Shown here: one piece after another, positions 35,187-44,160 of the stretch
Layout: each line of letters starts with the position of its first letter
Numbering within the stretch: the stretch's first letter is position 1
Origin: CAVYYW01 sp963772845
GTDB taxonomy: Bacteria > Bacillota > Bacilli > Bacillales > Sporolactobacillaceae
Assembly: GCA_963772845.1 (NCBI GenBank)
Contig: CAVYYW010000014.1
Span: 124,001 to 188,000, forward strand
Direction: 5' to 3'
DNA: 64,000 nt
Position numbers and translations under genes: made by a program
Notes under the pieces: generated by a model
Seen by the model: the letters and a program-made list of their open reading frames with translations, nothing else
Databases searched by the model: none
Told to the model about the DNA's origin: nothing

Positions 35187-35609
35187 TTAGCTTTTCACAA
35201 TCAAAACAGGGCAGTTGGCGCGTTTTGCCACTTTATGACTGACGCTGCCTAAAACCATTTCCTGCAATGAATTTAAACCTCGGCTCCCAATGACCACGAT
35301 GTCGAATGCATGGTCATTCGCGTACTTCACAAGAGTAGGACCCGGCTCTCCATGTAATATTTTTGTTTCATAGTCTATCCCATCATTTTTTAGCGTTTGT
35401 TCCGTCTGTTCTAATCGCTGTTTTCTCTGATTATCTACATCGAGCCGGTTCCAGCTGTGCAGGACGTCTGATTTAGATGTTTGCCCATCGACGACATAAA
35501 TGATTGCGATTTTTGCTAGACTGTTATTTTGCGCTAAAGCTTTTGCCTTCTCAGCCGCCTTAAGAGCATGTTCTGAACCATCTGACGCTAATAAAATCCT
35601 GTTAAACAT
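35187..35609 (-). CDS. Universal stress protein, UspA family
   Basis: A 140-residue cytosolic UspA-fold protein. The ATP-binding loop GSRGLNSLQEMVLGSVS is close to the G-2x-G-9x-G-S/T pattern, and DGSEHALKAAEKA opens the fold. Such proteins act in stress or ATP-linked signalling. Resembles Bacillus NhaX/YxiE types. Monocistronic. Confidence 0.9.
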   Translation of the reverse strand: MFNRILLASDGSEHALKAAEKAKALAQNNSLAKIAIIYVVDGQTSKSDVLHSWNRLDVDNQRKQRLEQTEQTLKNDGIDYETKILHGEPGPTLVKYANDHAFDIVVIGSRGLNSLQEMVLGSVSHKVAKRANCPVLIVKS

Positions 35610-35655
35610 TTCGTAACCTCCTGCTATTGCCGAATTTCTAATTCTGCAAAGTTTA

Positions 35656-36186
35656 TTAGTAAGTGGTTTCTGCAGTTAACAAGGCCTGCTTGTACCATTG
35701 TCCTTTTTCAACATATTCACGGCGGATTCGGGACATTTCGGACAGATCATGGTCATTTAACGGCCGAATGACCTTGGCAGGTCTTCCGAACGCCATCATG
35801 TTTGGCGGAATGACTTTACCAGGCGGAACAAGACTTCCGGCACCAATAAATGCACCCTCGCCAATCTCAGCCCCATCAAGGATAAGAGAACCCATCCCGA
35901 TAAGACAGTTTTTTCTTAAAGTAGCACTGTGAATGGTCGCCTGATGGCCGATCGTCACATCATCTTCAATAATTAACGGAGTATTGGGACTCTGATGCAA
36001 AACGGATAAGTCCTGGATGCTGACACGTTTTCCGATAATTGTTGGCGCCACATCTCCTCTTATTTTGGTCCCAAACCAGATGCTTGTTTCTTCGCCGATT
36101 GTGACGTCGCCGGTCACCACAGCATCAGGTGCAATAAAAGCAGATGGAGCGATTGAAGGGACATGATTATAGTAAGGGAGTATCAT
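35656..36186 (-). CDS. ytoA: Gamma-carbonic-anhydrase-family protein YtoA
   Basis: A 176-residue left-handed beta-helix protein with hexapeptide repeats. Metal-ligand His residues are seen in LHQSPN and IGHQATIHS, as in gamma carbonic anhydrases. The match to YtoA is near full length. Whether it hydrates CO2 is not established. The ATG at 36186 has AGGTGA eight bases upstream; an ATG nine bases earlier sits on that site. Confidence 0.88.
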   Translation of the reverse strand: MILPYYNHVPSIAPSAFIAPDAVVTGDVTIGEETSIWFGTKIRGDVAPTIIGKRVSIQDLSVLHQSPNTPLIIEDDVTIGHQATIHSATLRKNCLIGMGSLILDGAEIGEGAFIGAGSLVPPGKVIPPNMMAFGRPAKVIRPLNDHDLSEMSRIRREYVEKGQWYKQALLTAETTY

Positions 36187-36258
36187 TTGAATCATCACCT
36201 GTTCTTTGAATATAATAGAGTTAATTAACATTAATTATAGCATAAGAGGAGAGCCGTG

Positions 36259-37065
36259 ATGAGAACGTGGGAAAGCACTTTGCCCGCTAAGGGTGTCATC
36301 GTTTTGGTTCATGGATCCGGTGAACATTATAAACGCTACGAATGGTTGATCGGCAAGTTTAATGAAGCCGGTTTTCACGTCGTGTCCGGAAATCTTCCCG
36401 GTCACGGTGAAGGAACATTAACCCCAGGACATATCGAGTCATTCGGCGAATATTTGAATGAAATCACGCTATGGATCGATGAAGCTTTAACGTTTAACAA
36501 TCTTCCAGTGTTTTTATTTGGACACAGCTTGGGGGGACTTTGTGTGATAAGATGGCTTCAGGAAAATAATGCATCCTTAAAAGGCGTAATATTGAGCTCA
36601 CCGTGTCTTGGTCTCGCATTTAATATTCCTCTTCCACTCAGACTAGTTGGAAAACTGCTTAATAAAGTAAAACCAAATCAATTAATTGGAACAAAGAAAT
36701 CAGGGGCCAATCCCCATGCCACCAGAAACATTGAAATTTTAAAAAGAGACAGCCATGATCCACATATCCTTAAGAAGGTTTCGGCAAGATGGTTTCACGA
36801 ACTTCAAATGGCCATGACTCTCGCCAAACTGAAAAGCGGGGATATACCGGATATTCCGATTTGTATCATGCAGGCTGGAGAAGATAAAGTGGTTAGTAAA
36901 GAGCAGGTTCACTCATGGTATAAAGAACTTCAGATAAGTAATAAATATTATAAAGAATGGGACGGGCTGTTTCATGAAATCACAAATGAGCCTGAACGTG
37001 AGGAAGTTGTAGAAGAAATGCTGACTTTTCTCTCCACCATTATTAACAGGAGGACCTCTAAATGA
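36259..37065 (+). CDS. ytpA: YtpA-type lysophospholipase/alpha-beta hydrolase
   Basis: A 268-residue hydrolase. HGSGEHYKRYEWL, the nucleophile elbow GHSLGG, QAGEDKVV (acid) and GLFHEITNEPEREEV (His) match YtpA along its length. B. subtilis YtpA makes the lysophospholipid bacilysocin and belongs to the monoacylglycerol-lipase-like group. ATG 36259 follows AGGAGA. Its 3' end overlaps ytpB by 4 bp (ATGA), so the two are coupled. Confidence 0.88.
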   Translation: MRTWESTLPAKGVIVLVHGSGEHYKRYEWLIGKFNEAGFHVVSGNLPGHGEGTLTPGHIESFGEYLNEITLWIDEALTFNNLPVFLFGHSLGGLCVIRWLQENNASLKGVILSSPCLGLAFNIPLPLRLVGKLLNKVKPNQLIGTKKSGANPHATRNIEILKRDSHDPHILKKVSARWFHELQMAMTLAKLKSGDIPDIPICIMQAGEDKVVSKEQVHSWYKELQISNKYYKEWDGLFHEITNEPEREEVVEEMLTFLSTIINRRTSK

Positions 37066-38126
37066 CGGTACCGCATCGTCCAATCAGTCTCATGTCAAGA
37101 ATTTATAAAAAGGTGCTGCCATTCGTTCACGAAGAACTGCGTGAATGGAAAAGAAAAGCTGGCAATATTCCTGATCCAGAATTAAAAAAACAGGCTTTAA
37201 GCAGTCTGGAATCCAAAACGTTTCATTGTGAAGGTGGAGCTATCTACAGTTTGCTGGCAGGTGACAGACAGCGGGACGTCATTAAATTTATTGTGGCTTA
37301 TCAGACAATCAGCGATTATCTGGATAATTTATGTGATAGGAGTGTGTCTCTCGATCCTGCTGATTTTGAGCAGCTGCATTTAGCTATGGGTCATGCGCTC
37401 ACCCCTTCTGAAGCGTGTGTCAATTATTATAGCTGCCGTGAAAATCAGGAAGACGGCGGATACTTAACCAATCTTGTTCAGACATGCCAGGATTTTCTCC
37501 GTTCGTTTAATAACCTTGAGCAGATACAGCCTGCACTTCATGAACTCGCCGGATATTACTGTGATCTTCAAATACATAAGCACGTGATTGATGAAGAACG
37601 GGTGCCACGCCTGAAAGAATGGTTTCTGAAGCATCAGGCCAGTCTTCCTCAGATGAGCTGGTACGAATTTTCCGCCTGTTCAGGCTCCACCCTTGGTATT
37701 TTTTGTATCGTTTCTTATGCGTGCCGGCTGGAAGATATGTCCGAATGGGTAACGGTTATTAAAAAAGGCTATTTCCCATGGGTACAAGGGCTCCATATAA
37801 TGATGGATTATTTTATCGATCAGGAAGAGGATAGAAAAGGCGGCGATCTTAATTTCTGTTTTTATTACGAGAATGAAAAAACATTGCTGGATCGGCTCTA
37901 TCACTTTATCGATCAGGCTGATCAGAGCATAAATAAGCTGCCAGATCACCGATTCCATATGATGATAAATAAAGGTCTCCTCGGAATCTATTTAGCCGAC
38001 AGGAAAGTTGCTAAGCAGAAAGATGTCAGATTGTTATCAAGACACATTCTTAAAAAATCCGGCGGGACCGGTTTCTTTTTCTTTATAAACGGCTGGCTGT
38101 ACAGACGATTAAAGCCTGGCGGATAA
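37062..38126 (+). CDS. ytpB: Tetraprenyl-beta-curcumene synthase YtpB
   Basis: A 354-residue large-terpene synthase of the YtpB family. B. subtilis YtpB cyclises tetraprenyl diphosphate to tetraprenyl-beta-curcumene, a first step to C35 sesquarterpenes. The Asp-rich stretch ISDYLDNLCD near residue 88 and the later DYFIDQEED are likely Mg-diphosphate ligands. Coupled to ytpA by a 4-bp overlap, which hints that membrane lipid turnover and C35 terpene production are linked. Confidence 0.88.
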   Translation: MTVPHRPISLMSRIYKKVLPFVHEELREWKRKAGNIPDPELKKQALSSLESKTFHCEGGAIYSLLAGDRQRDVIKFIVAYQTISDYLDNLCDRSVSLDPADFEQLHLAMGHALTPSEACVNYYSCRENQEDGGYLTNLVQTCQDFLRSFNNLEQIQPALHELAGYYCDLQIHKHVIDEERVPRLKEWFLKHQASLPQMSWYEFSACSGSTLGIFCIVSYACRLEDMSEWVTVIKKGYFPWVQGLHIMMDYFIDQEEDRKGGDLNFCFYYENEKTLLDRLYHFIDQADQSINKLPDHRFHMMINKGLLGIYLADRKVAKQKDVRLLSRHILKKSGGTGFFFFINGWLYRRLKPGG

Positions 38127-38180
38127 AATAAGAGTGGAATTGCGTAGAAAACGCGATAACTCCTCTTAAGCTGGATAATA

Positions 38181-38216
38181 AAAAGCCGATTCTGAGTTAA
38201 TCAGAATCGGCTTTTT
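38181..38216. terminator. Bidirectional terminator ytpB / ytqAB
   Basis: A near-perfect 15-bp stem (38181-38195 with 38201-38215). The stop codon of the minus-strand ytqA-ytqB gene lies in the loop at 38197-38199. T tails are present on both strands. Confidence 0.85.
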
Positions 38217-39732
38217 CAATCGCTATGATAAAGGGCGGGGATGACTTTTGGTTTAATCGCTCATATTTTGCAACATGCCATTGTCTTTGGTTGAGCTCCT
38301 GTGCAAACTGCAGGACTTTTTCCGCTTCCGCTTTTCCTTCAGGGTGTCCAGGATAAACCACTAAAACGATGACTCCCTCAGGCACCAATAATTTTTGCAA
38401 GGACTGCACGGCCATAATTGTTGAATCAGGTTCAGTAACAACGGATTTATTACCGCCGGGCAGATATCCTAAATTAAAGACCGCTGCTTTCACTTTTTTG
38501 GAGCCGAGATACCTCTCAAGATCTGCATGAGATTCACAAAAAAGTGTTGCTCTATCCTTAAGTACTGCATCAGCCAGACGCTGTTCTGTCGATTGGATCG
38601 CTTCCGGCTGGATATCAAAGCCATAGACATGTCCTGATTCGCCGACCCATTCAGCAAGCTTAACCGTATCGTGTCCGTTCCCAAGGGTCGCATCAACAGC
38701 GATGTCGCCATCTTTTAAACTTTCTCTAAGAAGTCTGTGAGCAAAAGGGATGATTCCTTTAACTGTCATGAGCTGAACAGGCTGCTCCGATTGATAGTAT
38801 TTACCTTGCCAGCTGTCCCGGGAAGCGAGTTCTTCATCAATGGCATTCAGAACTTCCCATTTATTTAAGCTCCACATCGGTCCGACGAGAAGTTCTGGCG
38901 GCCCGTCTCCAGTCAGACGATGGATCATCATATCAGGCGGAAGGATTTCCAGCTGGTCAGCAACCAGTTTGATATACGTATCAAAATCAAGAAACTCAAG
39001 CAGCCCTTTCTCATATTGTTTGACCATAGCGGTCTTTTTTAGAAGATGGAGAAGGTGAATTTTAATTCCTTGCACGTCAAGCTTGCTTACTTCTTTGGCT
39101 GTTTCAAGCATCATTTCAGGGGTTTCTTGTGGCAGTCCATTAATAATATGTGTACAGACATTAATGTTGTGTTTTCTTAACTTATTTACACCGTCGACGA
39201 AACATTGGTAATCATGCGCACGGTTAATTAATTCACCGGTTTCATCATGGGCAGTCTGTAAACCAAGCTCAACCCACAGGTATGTCCTCTCATTTAATTC
39301 AGCGAGGTATTCAATAACATCATCCGGCAGACAATCGGGGCGGGTCGCAATAGAAAGCCCCACAACGCCTTCCTGCTCAAGAATAACTTCATAGCGCTGT
39401 CTTAAAATCTCAACTGGCGCATATGTGTTGGAAAAGGCTTGAAAATATCCAATGTATTTTCCTGTTTTCCATTTTTGGTGCATCCTGTCCTTAACAGAGT
39501 TAAACTGTGTAATCAGGTCATCACGTCGATCTCCGGCAAAATCGCCAGAGCCTTTTTGACTGCAGAAGGTGCAGCCGCCATATGCAGCGTTTCCGTCTCT
39601 ATTTGGACAATCAAAACCGCCATCGAGTGGAATTTTAAATATTTTTTCACCGAAGTGTTGTTTTAAGTAGGTGTTCCATGAATAATAGCGTTTAATATCG
39701 CCGAAATGCGCCGGCTTTTCAATAGTGGACAT
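38197..39732 (-). CDS. YtqA-YtqB fusion: radical SAM protein joined to SAM-dependent methyltransferase
   Basis: A single 511-residue reading frame with two complete proteins. Residues 1 to about 315 match YtqA, a TIGR01212-type radical SAM protein with the cluster cysteines at 42, 54 and 57 (CPNRDGNAAYGGCTFC). Residues about 325-511 match YtqB, a class I methyltransferase with SAM motif DATLGNGHD at 347-355 and NLGYLPGG at 420-427. In B. subtilis these are neighbouring separate genes. YtqB (MnmM) methylates nm5s2U34 of tRNA, and YtqA (MnmL) is placed in the same wobble-uridine pathway. The fusion joins two steps. No stop or frame change is seen at the joint. Confidence 0.9.
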   Translation of the reverse strand: MSTIEKPAHFGDIKRYYSWNTYLKQHFGEKIFKIPLDGGFDCPNRDGNAAYGGCTFCSQKGSGDFAGDRRDDLITQFNSVKDRMHQKWKTGKYIGYFQAFSNTYAPVEILRQRYEVILEQEGVVGLSIATRPDCLPDDVIEYLAELNERTYLWVELGLQTAHDETGELINRAHDYQCFVDGVNKLRKHNINVCTHIINGLPQETPEMMLETAKEVSKLDVQGIKIHLLHLLKKTAMVKQYEKGLLEFLDFDTYIKLVADQLEILPPDMMIHRLTGDGPPELLVGPMWSLNKWEVLNAIDEELASRDSWQGKYYQSEQPVQLMTVKGIIPFAHRLLRESLKDGDIAVDATLGNGHDTVKLAEWVGESGHVYGFDIQPEAIQSTEQRLADAVLKDRATLFCESHADLERYLGSKKVKAAVFNLGYLPGGNKSVVTEPDSTIMAVQSLQKLLVPEGVIVLVVYPGHPEGKAEAEKVLQFAQELNQRQWHVAKYERLNQKSSPPFIIAIEKADSD

Positions 39733-39863
39733 AATAAACTCCTTTCGTGATCCTATCGAACAAATTTTAGCATGTTATAGGGATGCTGACAAAAGAATGA
39801 TAATTTATTAAGGATGTGTGCTCTTGAAGAGGCTTGATATATGTGAATTTTTTCATAAAAAGC

Positions 39864-39892
39864 TTGACACATGTATCGTTGAAGCATAAAAT
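39864..39892 (+). promoter_or_regulatory. leuS promoter
   Basis: TTGACA at 39864-39869, a 17-bp spacer and TAAAAT at 39887-39892, just upstream of the T-box leader. Confidence 0.75.
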
Positions 39893-39904
39893 GTAAAACA
39901 TATC

Positions 39905-40168
39905 TAAAAACGATGAAAAGGAATAGTAATGAAGCGCCTATTTCAAGAGAGCCAGCGTCTGGTGCAAGCTGGTAATAGCGTTTGATGAACTCGCCTTAGA
40001 GTTACAGTGATGAAACCAAGTAATGACTGTCGGAATCACCCACGTTACAGGGTAATGAAGTGAATGCCTGATTCAGAAGGCATTTAGTTTGGGTGGTACC
40101 GCGGGAAAATGACAATTGTCACCAACCTCTCGTCCCTAACGATAACGTTAGGGGCGGGAGGTTTTTTA
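39905..40168 (+). promoter_or_regulatory. T-box leader of leuS (leucine)
   Basis: A T-box riboswitch. The opening GATGAAAAGGAATAGTAATGA, an AGAGAGCC block and the Stem I apex GGTGCAAGCTGG are typical. The likely specifier codon is CTC (Leu) at 39990-39992. The T-box core GGGTGGTACCGCGG is at 40091-40104, followed by a terminator (40126-40140 with 40147-40161) and TTTTTT. Uncharged tRNA-Leu should switch leuS on. Confidence 0.93.
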
Positions 40169-40198
40169 TATATTTAAAGATGAAAAGGAGCGATTCCA

Positions 40199-42619
40199 TT
40201 GGCTTACCAGCATCAGGAAATCGAAAAAAAATGGCAGAAATATTGGGAATCACAAAAGGTATTTAAAACAAATGAGAATTCAGATAAAGAAAAGTGCTAT
40301 GTGCTGGATATGTTTCCTTACCCGTCAGGAGCAGGTCTTCACGTAGGGCACCCAGAGGGCTATACAGCCACTGATATTCTGGCGCGTCTTCGCAGGATGC
40401 AAGGCTTTGAGGTTCTTCACCCGATCGGCTGGGATGCTTTTGGTCTGCCGGCTGAACAATACGCATTGGATACTGGGAATGATCCAAGAGCTTTTACAGC
40501 AGAAAATATTGAAACCTTTAAGCGGCAGGTAAAATCACTTGGTTTTTCATATGATTGGGACCGGGAGCTTAATACAACAGATCCCGAGTATTATAAATGG
40601 ACACAATGGATTTTTCTTAAACTGTATGAAAAAGGTCTTGCCTATATCGATGAAGTTCCAGTTAACTGGTGTCCGGCGCTTGGGACCGTCCTCGCGAATG
40701 AAGAAGTCATTGATGGCAAAAGTGAACGAGGCGGGCATCCTGTAATACGGAAACCAATGCGTCAATGGATGCTTAAAATCACAGCCTATGCTGACCGTTT
40801 GATTGAGGACCTTGAGGAAGTTGACTGGCCGGAAAGTATTAAAGATATGCAGCGAAACTGGATTGGGAAGTCAGAAGGGGCGGAAATCACGTTTGGCGTA
40901 AATGGACATGAAGCTTCTATTGAAGTTTTTACGACCCGTCCAGATACGTTATACGGAGCTACCTATCTTGTGCTTGCACCTGAACACAAGCTTGTTGAGC
41001 AAATCACAACAGATGTTCAAAAAAGTGCGGTTGAAGCTTATCAGAACGAGGTCACAAAAAAGAGCGATCTAGAGAGAACAGAGCTATCTAAAGAAAAAAC
41101 CGGTGTATTTACAGGAGCTTATGCGTCTCATCCGGTAACAGGTGAACCGGTGCCAATCTGGATTGCAGACTATGTGCTGGTCACTTATGGCACAGGAGCA
41201 ATTATGGCGGTTCCTGCTCATGATGAACGCGATCACGAATTTGCTTCAAAGTTTGAACTGCCAATTGTTGGCGTTCTGGAAGGCGGAGATGTAGCGAAGG
41301 AAGCTTTTACAGACGATGGGGCTCATATAAACTCTGGTTTCCTTGATGGTCTTTACAAAGACGAAGCGATTGCTAAGATGATTGATTGGCTGGAAAAAAA
41401 TAATAAAGGTGCTAGGAAAACGACCTATCGCCTGCGCGATTGGCTATTCAGCCGTCAACGTTACTGGGGAGAACCGATTCCGATCATTCATATGGAAGAC
41501 GGCAGCATGAAGCCGGTTCCTGAGAATGAACTGCCGCTGGAACTGCCCATAACAAATGAAATCAGACCTTCAGGTACAGGGGAATCCCCTCTTGCCAATA
41601 TTGAAGACTGGGTGAACGTTGTCGATCCTGAAACAGGAATGAAAGGACGTCGTGAAACCAATACAATGCCGCAATGGGCGGGAAGCTGTTGGTATTACTT
41701 ACGCTATATTGATCCTAAGAATAAGGAGGAGCTGGCTGATCCTGAAAAGCTTAAAAAATGGCTGCCTGTCGATGTTTATATAGGTGGGGCTGAACACGCC
41801 GTCCTCCACTTGCTTTATGCTAGATTCTGGCATAAGGTATTGTATGATCTAGGGATGGTACCAACTAAAGAACCGTTCCAGAAATTGTTTAACCAAGGTA
41901 TGATTCTTGGTGAAAATAATGAAAAAATGAGTAAATCCAAAGGGAATGTCGTTAACCCTGATGATATCGTTAAGTCTCACGGAGCCGATACACTGCGAGT
42001 CTACGAAATGTTTATGGGACCTCTAGATGCAGCCATCGCTTGGAGCGAGGACGGCCTTGACGGATCCCGACGTTTCCTTGACCGTGTATGGCGTCTGTTC
42101 GTCACGGAAGATGGTGGCCTTCAGAATAAGATTCAAGAAGATGCAGCCGTTAGTAAAAGCTTCGACCGTGTCTACCATCAGACCATTAAAAAAGTAACCG
42201 AGGATTTTGAAGCGTTACGGTTCAATACAGGCATTTCACAACTTATGGTCTTTATCAATGAGAGCTATAAGCAGGACGCCTTGACTAAAAAAATGGCTGA
42301 GGATTTTGTAAAGCTTCTGTCTCCAGCAGCTCCTCATATTAGTGAAGAACTGTGGTCAAAGCTTGGCAATCAGACATCGGTCAGTATAGAGACCTGGCCA
42401 ATTTTTGACGAATCCCGTCTTGAAGAAGAGCATGTTGAGGTCGTGATCCAAATTAATGGGAAGCTTCGTTCACGGTTGACGGCTTCTAGAGAGACCGGTA
42501 AAGAGGCTCTAGAATCACTGGCCTTACAGGATAATACCATTAAAGAACGCTTGGATGGCTTAACAATCCGCAAAGTGATTGTCGTTCCTGGCAAATTGGT
42601 TAATATCGTAGCAAACTAA
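40199..42619 (+). CDS. leuS: Leucyl-tRNA synthetase LeuS
   Basis: An 806-residue class I synthetase that charges tRNA-Leu. HIGH appears as HVGHPEG and KMSKS as KMSKSKGN; the editing domain (CP1) with YGTGAIMAVPAHD lies between. The start is TTG 40199 behind AAGGAG. It is under the T-box. Confidence 0.97.
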   Translation: MAYQHQEIEKKWQKYWESQKVFKTNENSDKEKCYVLDMFPYPSGAGLHVGHPEGYTATDILARLRRMQGFEVLHPIGWDAFGLPAEQYALDTGNDPRAFTAENIETFKRQVKSLGFSYDWDRELNTTDPEYYKWTQWIFLKLYEKGLAYIDEVPVNWCPALGTVLANEEVIDGKSERGGHPVIRKPMRQWMLKITAYADRLIEDLEEVDWPESIKDMQRNWIGKSEGAEITFGVNGHEASIEVFTTRPDTLYGATYLVLAPEHKLVEQITTDVQKSAVEAYQNEVTKKSDLERTELSKEKTGVFTGAYASHPVTGEPVPIWIADYVLVTYGTGAIMAVPAHDERDHEFASKFELPIVGVLEGGDVAKEAFTDDGAHINSGFLDGLYKDEAIAKMIDWLEKNNKGARKTTYRLRDWLFSRQRYWGEPIPIIHMEDGSMKPVPENELPLELPITNEIRPSGTGESPLANIEDWVNVVDPETGMKGRRETNTMPQWAGSCWYYLRYIDPKNKEELADPEKLKKWLPVDVYIGGAEHAVLHLLYARFWHKVLYDLGMVPTKEPFQKLFNQGMILGENNEKMSKSKGNVVNPDDIVKSHGADTLRVYEMFMGPLDAAIAWSEDGLDGSRRFLDRVWRLFVTEDGGLQNKIQEDAAVSKSFDRVYHQTIKKVTEDFEALRFNTGISQLMVFINESYKQDALTKKMAEDFVKLLSPAAPHISEELWSKLGNQTSVSIETWPIFDESRLEEEHVEVVIQINGKLRSRLTASRETGKEALESLALQDNTIKERLDGLTIRKVIVVPGKLVNIVAN

Positions 42620-42636
42620 TTTACGGCCTTTATTTG

Positions 42637-42675
42637 CAAGAACCCTTTCATTAATGAGAATGGGTTCTTGTTTGT
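42637..42675 (+). terminator. leuS terminator
   Basis: A long stem with outer arms CAAGAACCC and GGGTTCTTG, followed by TTTGTTTTCTT, just after leuS. Confidence 0.75.
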
Positions 42676-42756
42676 TTTCTTGTTGAGAGCTCTTTTCTTG
42701 ACTTTTTTCTGCCGGAAATTGAAAATAGGATTAAATCATTCAAATGGGGTGTTTTA

Positions 42757-43065
42757 ATGTCACAATCAGTAAATATAATAGAACCAAAAAGTGTCGAAGA
42801 TAAATTAAGCAAGAATGAAGATCTGTCTATCATTGATGTGAGAGAAGACGAAGAAGTCGCTACAGGCATGATTCCTGGAGCAAAGCATATAAAATTATCG
42901 GATATTCCTGAACGCTATAAAGAGCTTGATTCGAGCAAAGAATACATTATGGTTTGCCGATCCGGTAGACGCAGTGAGAAAGCGGCTGAATTTTTACAGG
43001 ATCAGGGGCTTAAAGTAAAGAATATGGCCGGTGGTATGCTTAAATGGGAAGGTCATACCGAGTAA
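42757..43065 (+). CDS. ytwF: Rhodanese-like sulfurtransferase (YtwF-type)
   Basis: A 102-residue single-domain rhodanese. The active-site loop is CRSGRRS with Cys67, and DVREDEEVATGMIPGA forms the CH2A-like entry. It transfers a sulfane sulfur to an unknown acceptor in the cytoplasm. YtwF lies close to leuS in B. subtilis too. A second rhodanese-like gene starts 22 bp later. Confidence 0.85.
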   Translation: MSQSVNIIEPKSVEDKLSKNEDLSIIDVREDEEVATGMIPGAKHIKLSDIPERYKELDSSKEYIMVCRSGRRSEKAAEFLQDQGLKVKNMAGGMLKWEGHTE

Positions 43066-43086
43066 AACCAGAACGAGAGGATTAAG

Positions 43087-43428
43087 ATGGCAACTTTAAT
43101 TATAACTTCATTATGTATAGCCGCTGCATTGACATTGCTGATTAGAAGAAGCTCAATGTATAAGCTGGAGAAGGTCACACTTGACCATATTGATAATGCC
43201 AGGCATTGTATTATTGATATCAGGGATTTTATAACGTCTTCGCATCAGCCGGTAATTGAGGCTGAGAATATTCCGCTCTCCTATTTAAAAAGAAGAGCCA
43301 GAAATGAATCTTTGTGCGAAAAGAAAATCGTGCTGATTACCGATGACCTGAAAGCCGCTAAAATGGCAGCCAGAATTATTAAAAAAACAAGAGAAGATCA
43401 GCAAAGCTTTTATTATGTGCTTCAATAA
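43087..43428 (+). CDS. Membrane-anchored rhodanese-like protein without active Cys
   Basis: A 113-residue protein. Residues 2-20 are a membrane anchor (TLIITSLCIAAALTLL), followed by IIDIRDFITSS, which aligns with the IIDVREDEEVA of the preceding gene. Where Cys67 of the neighbour lies, this protein has LITDDLKAA, so the catalytic Cys is missing. It is probably co-transcribed with the active rhodanese and may act as a binding or scaffold partner. Confidence 0.65.
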   Translation: MATLIITSLCIAAALTLLIRRSSMYKLEKVTLDHIDNARHCIIDIRDFITSSHQPVIEAENIPLSYLKRRARNESLCEKKIVLITDDLKAAKMAARIIKKTREDQQSFYYVLQ

Positions 43429-43440
43429 AAATGAGTCGTT

Positions 43441-43479
43441 AAAGCCATCCTTCCTATTTAATGGAAGGATGGCTTTTTA
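43441..43479 (+). terminator. Terminator of the rhodanese pair
   Basis: A 14-bp stem AAAGCCATCCTTCC/GGAAGGATGGCTTT followed by TT, directly after the second rhodanese-like gene. Confidence 0.85.
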
Positions 43480-43489
43480 TATCACGTTA

Positions 43490-44060
43490 AAGATCTTAAC
43501 TAATGCGGATCCCCACCGTACGAAAAAAATGCGGTTGCCATCCATTGAAAGCAGACATACCCTCGCTTTCCGCGGGCGTTCGCGAGCCTCCTCATGGTGG
43601 CCACAGGACTGTGGGTAGGCTCGTGCGTTGGCACAGGACGTGCCGATTTGTAGCCGAACTTCCTTCAATACATTGTGGATCTGTGGGGTCTCGCTTGGAA
43701 CGCTGATTCCGCAGGACTTGAAACAACGTCCTTGAATCCACATCGCACGAAGAAAATGCGGTTGCCATCCATTGAAAGCGGAAATACCCTCGCTTTCCGC
43801 TGGCACGGCCTCAGCTAACTTTGACGTAGTCTCTATATGCGTCAAAGTGGATCTTCGGACACGTGCTGTTTCCGCAGGAGTCTCAGGTATTTCTATCTTT
43901 CAATGAGCATATGCATTTTCGAGGAGTCTCGGGTATTTCTAGCTTTTAGCTAAAAGTGTTCGCATTTTCGAGGAGTCTCGGATATTTCTTGCTTTCAGCT
44001 AAGCGTGCGCATTTTCGAGGAGTCTCGCACCTTTCGTTTCAATCAACGTATACTTTAAGA
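43490..44060. repeat. Intergenic repeat island 2a (mosaic modules)
   Basis: Non-coding DNA with the same modules as island 1. The module CATCGCACGAAGAAAATGCG ... CCATCCATTGAAAGC occurs near 43520 and 43740. The CTCGCTTTCCGC ... GGAGTCTCA module is at 43789-43886. A roughly 56-bp sub-repeat containing GCATTTTCGAGGAGTCTCG occurs three times between 43905 and 44030. No gene is seen; apparent ORFs are side effects of the GC-rich repeats. Confidence 0.75.
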
Positions 44061-44160
44061 ATGTTTAACTTCGCTAAAGCGAGAAAGCGGCGGCTTAGCT
44101 TGCAGTCTATGAAGAGCAAAAAATAACACAAAAAATGGATTAAAAGTAATTCGTGAGGGT

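Noticed and set aside
43477..43845. A 122-codon minus-strand ORF and similar ORFs at 44621-44914 and 56545-56850
   Set aside because: They lie on GC-rich intergenic repeat modules and share the same repeat-derived peptide, without ribosome sites.
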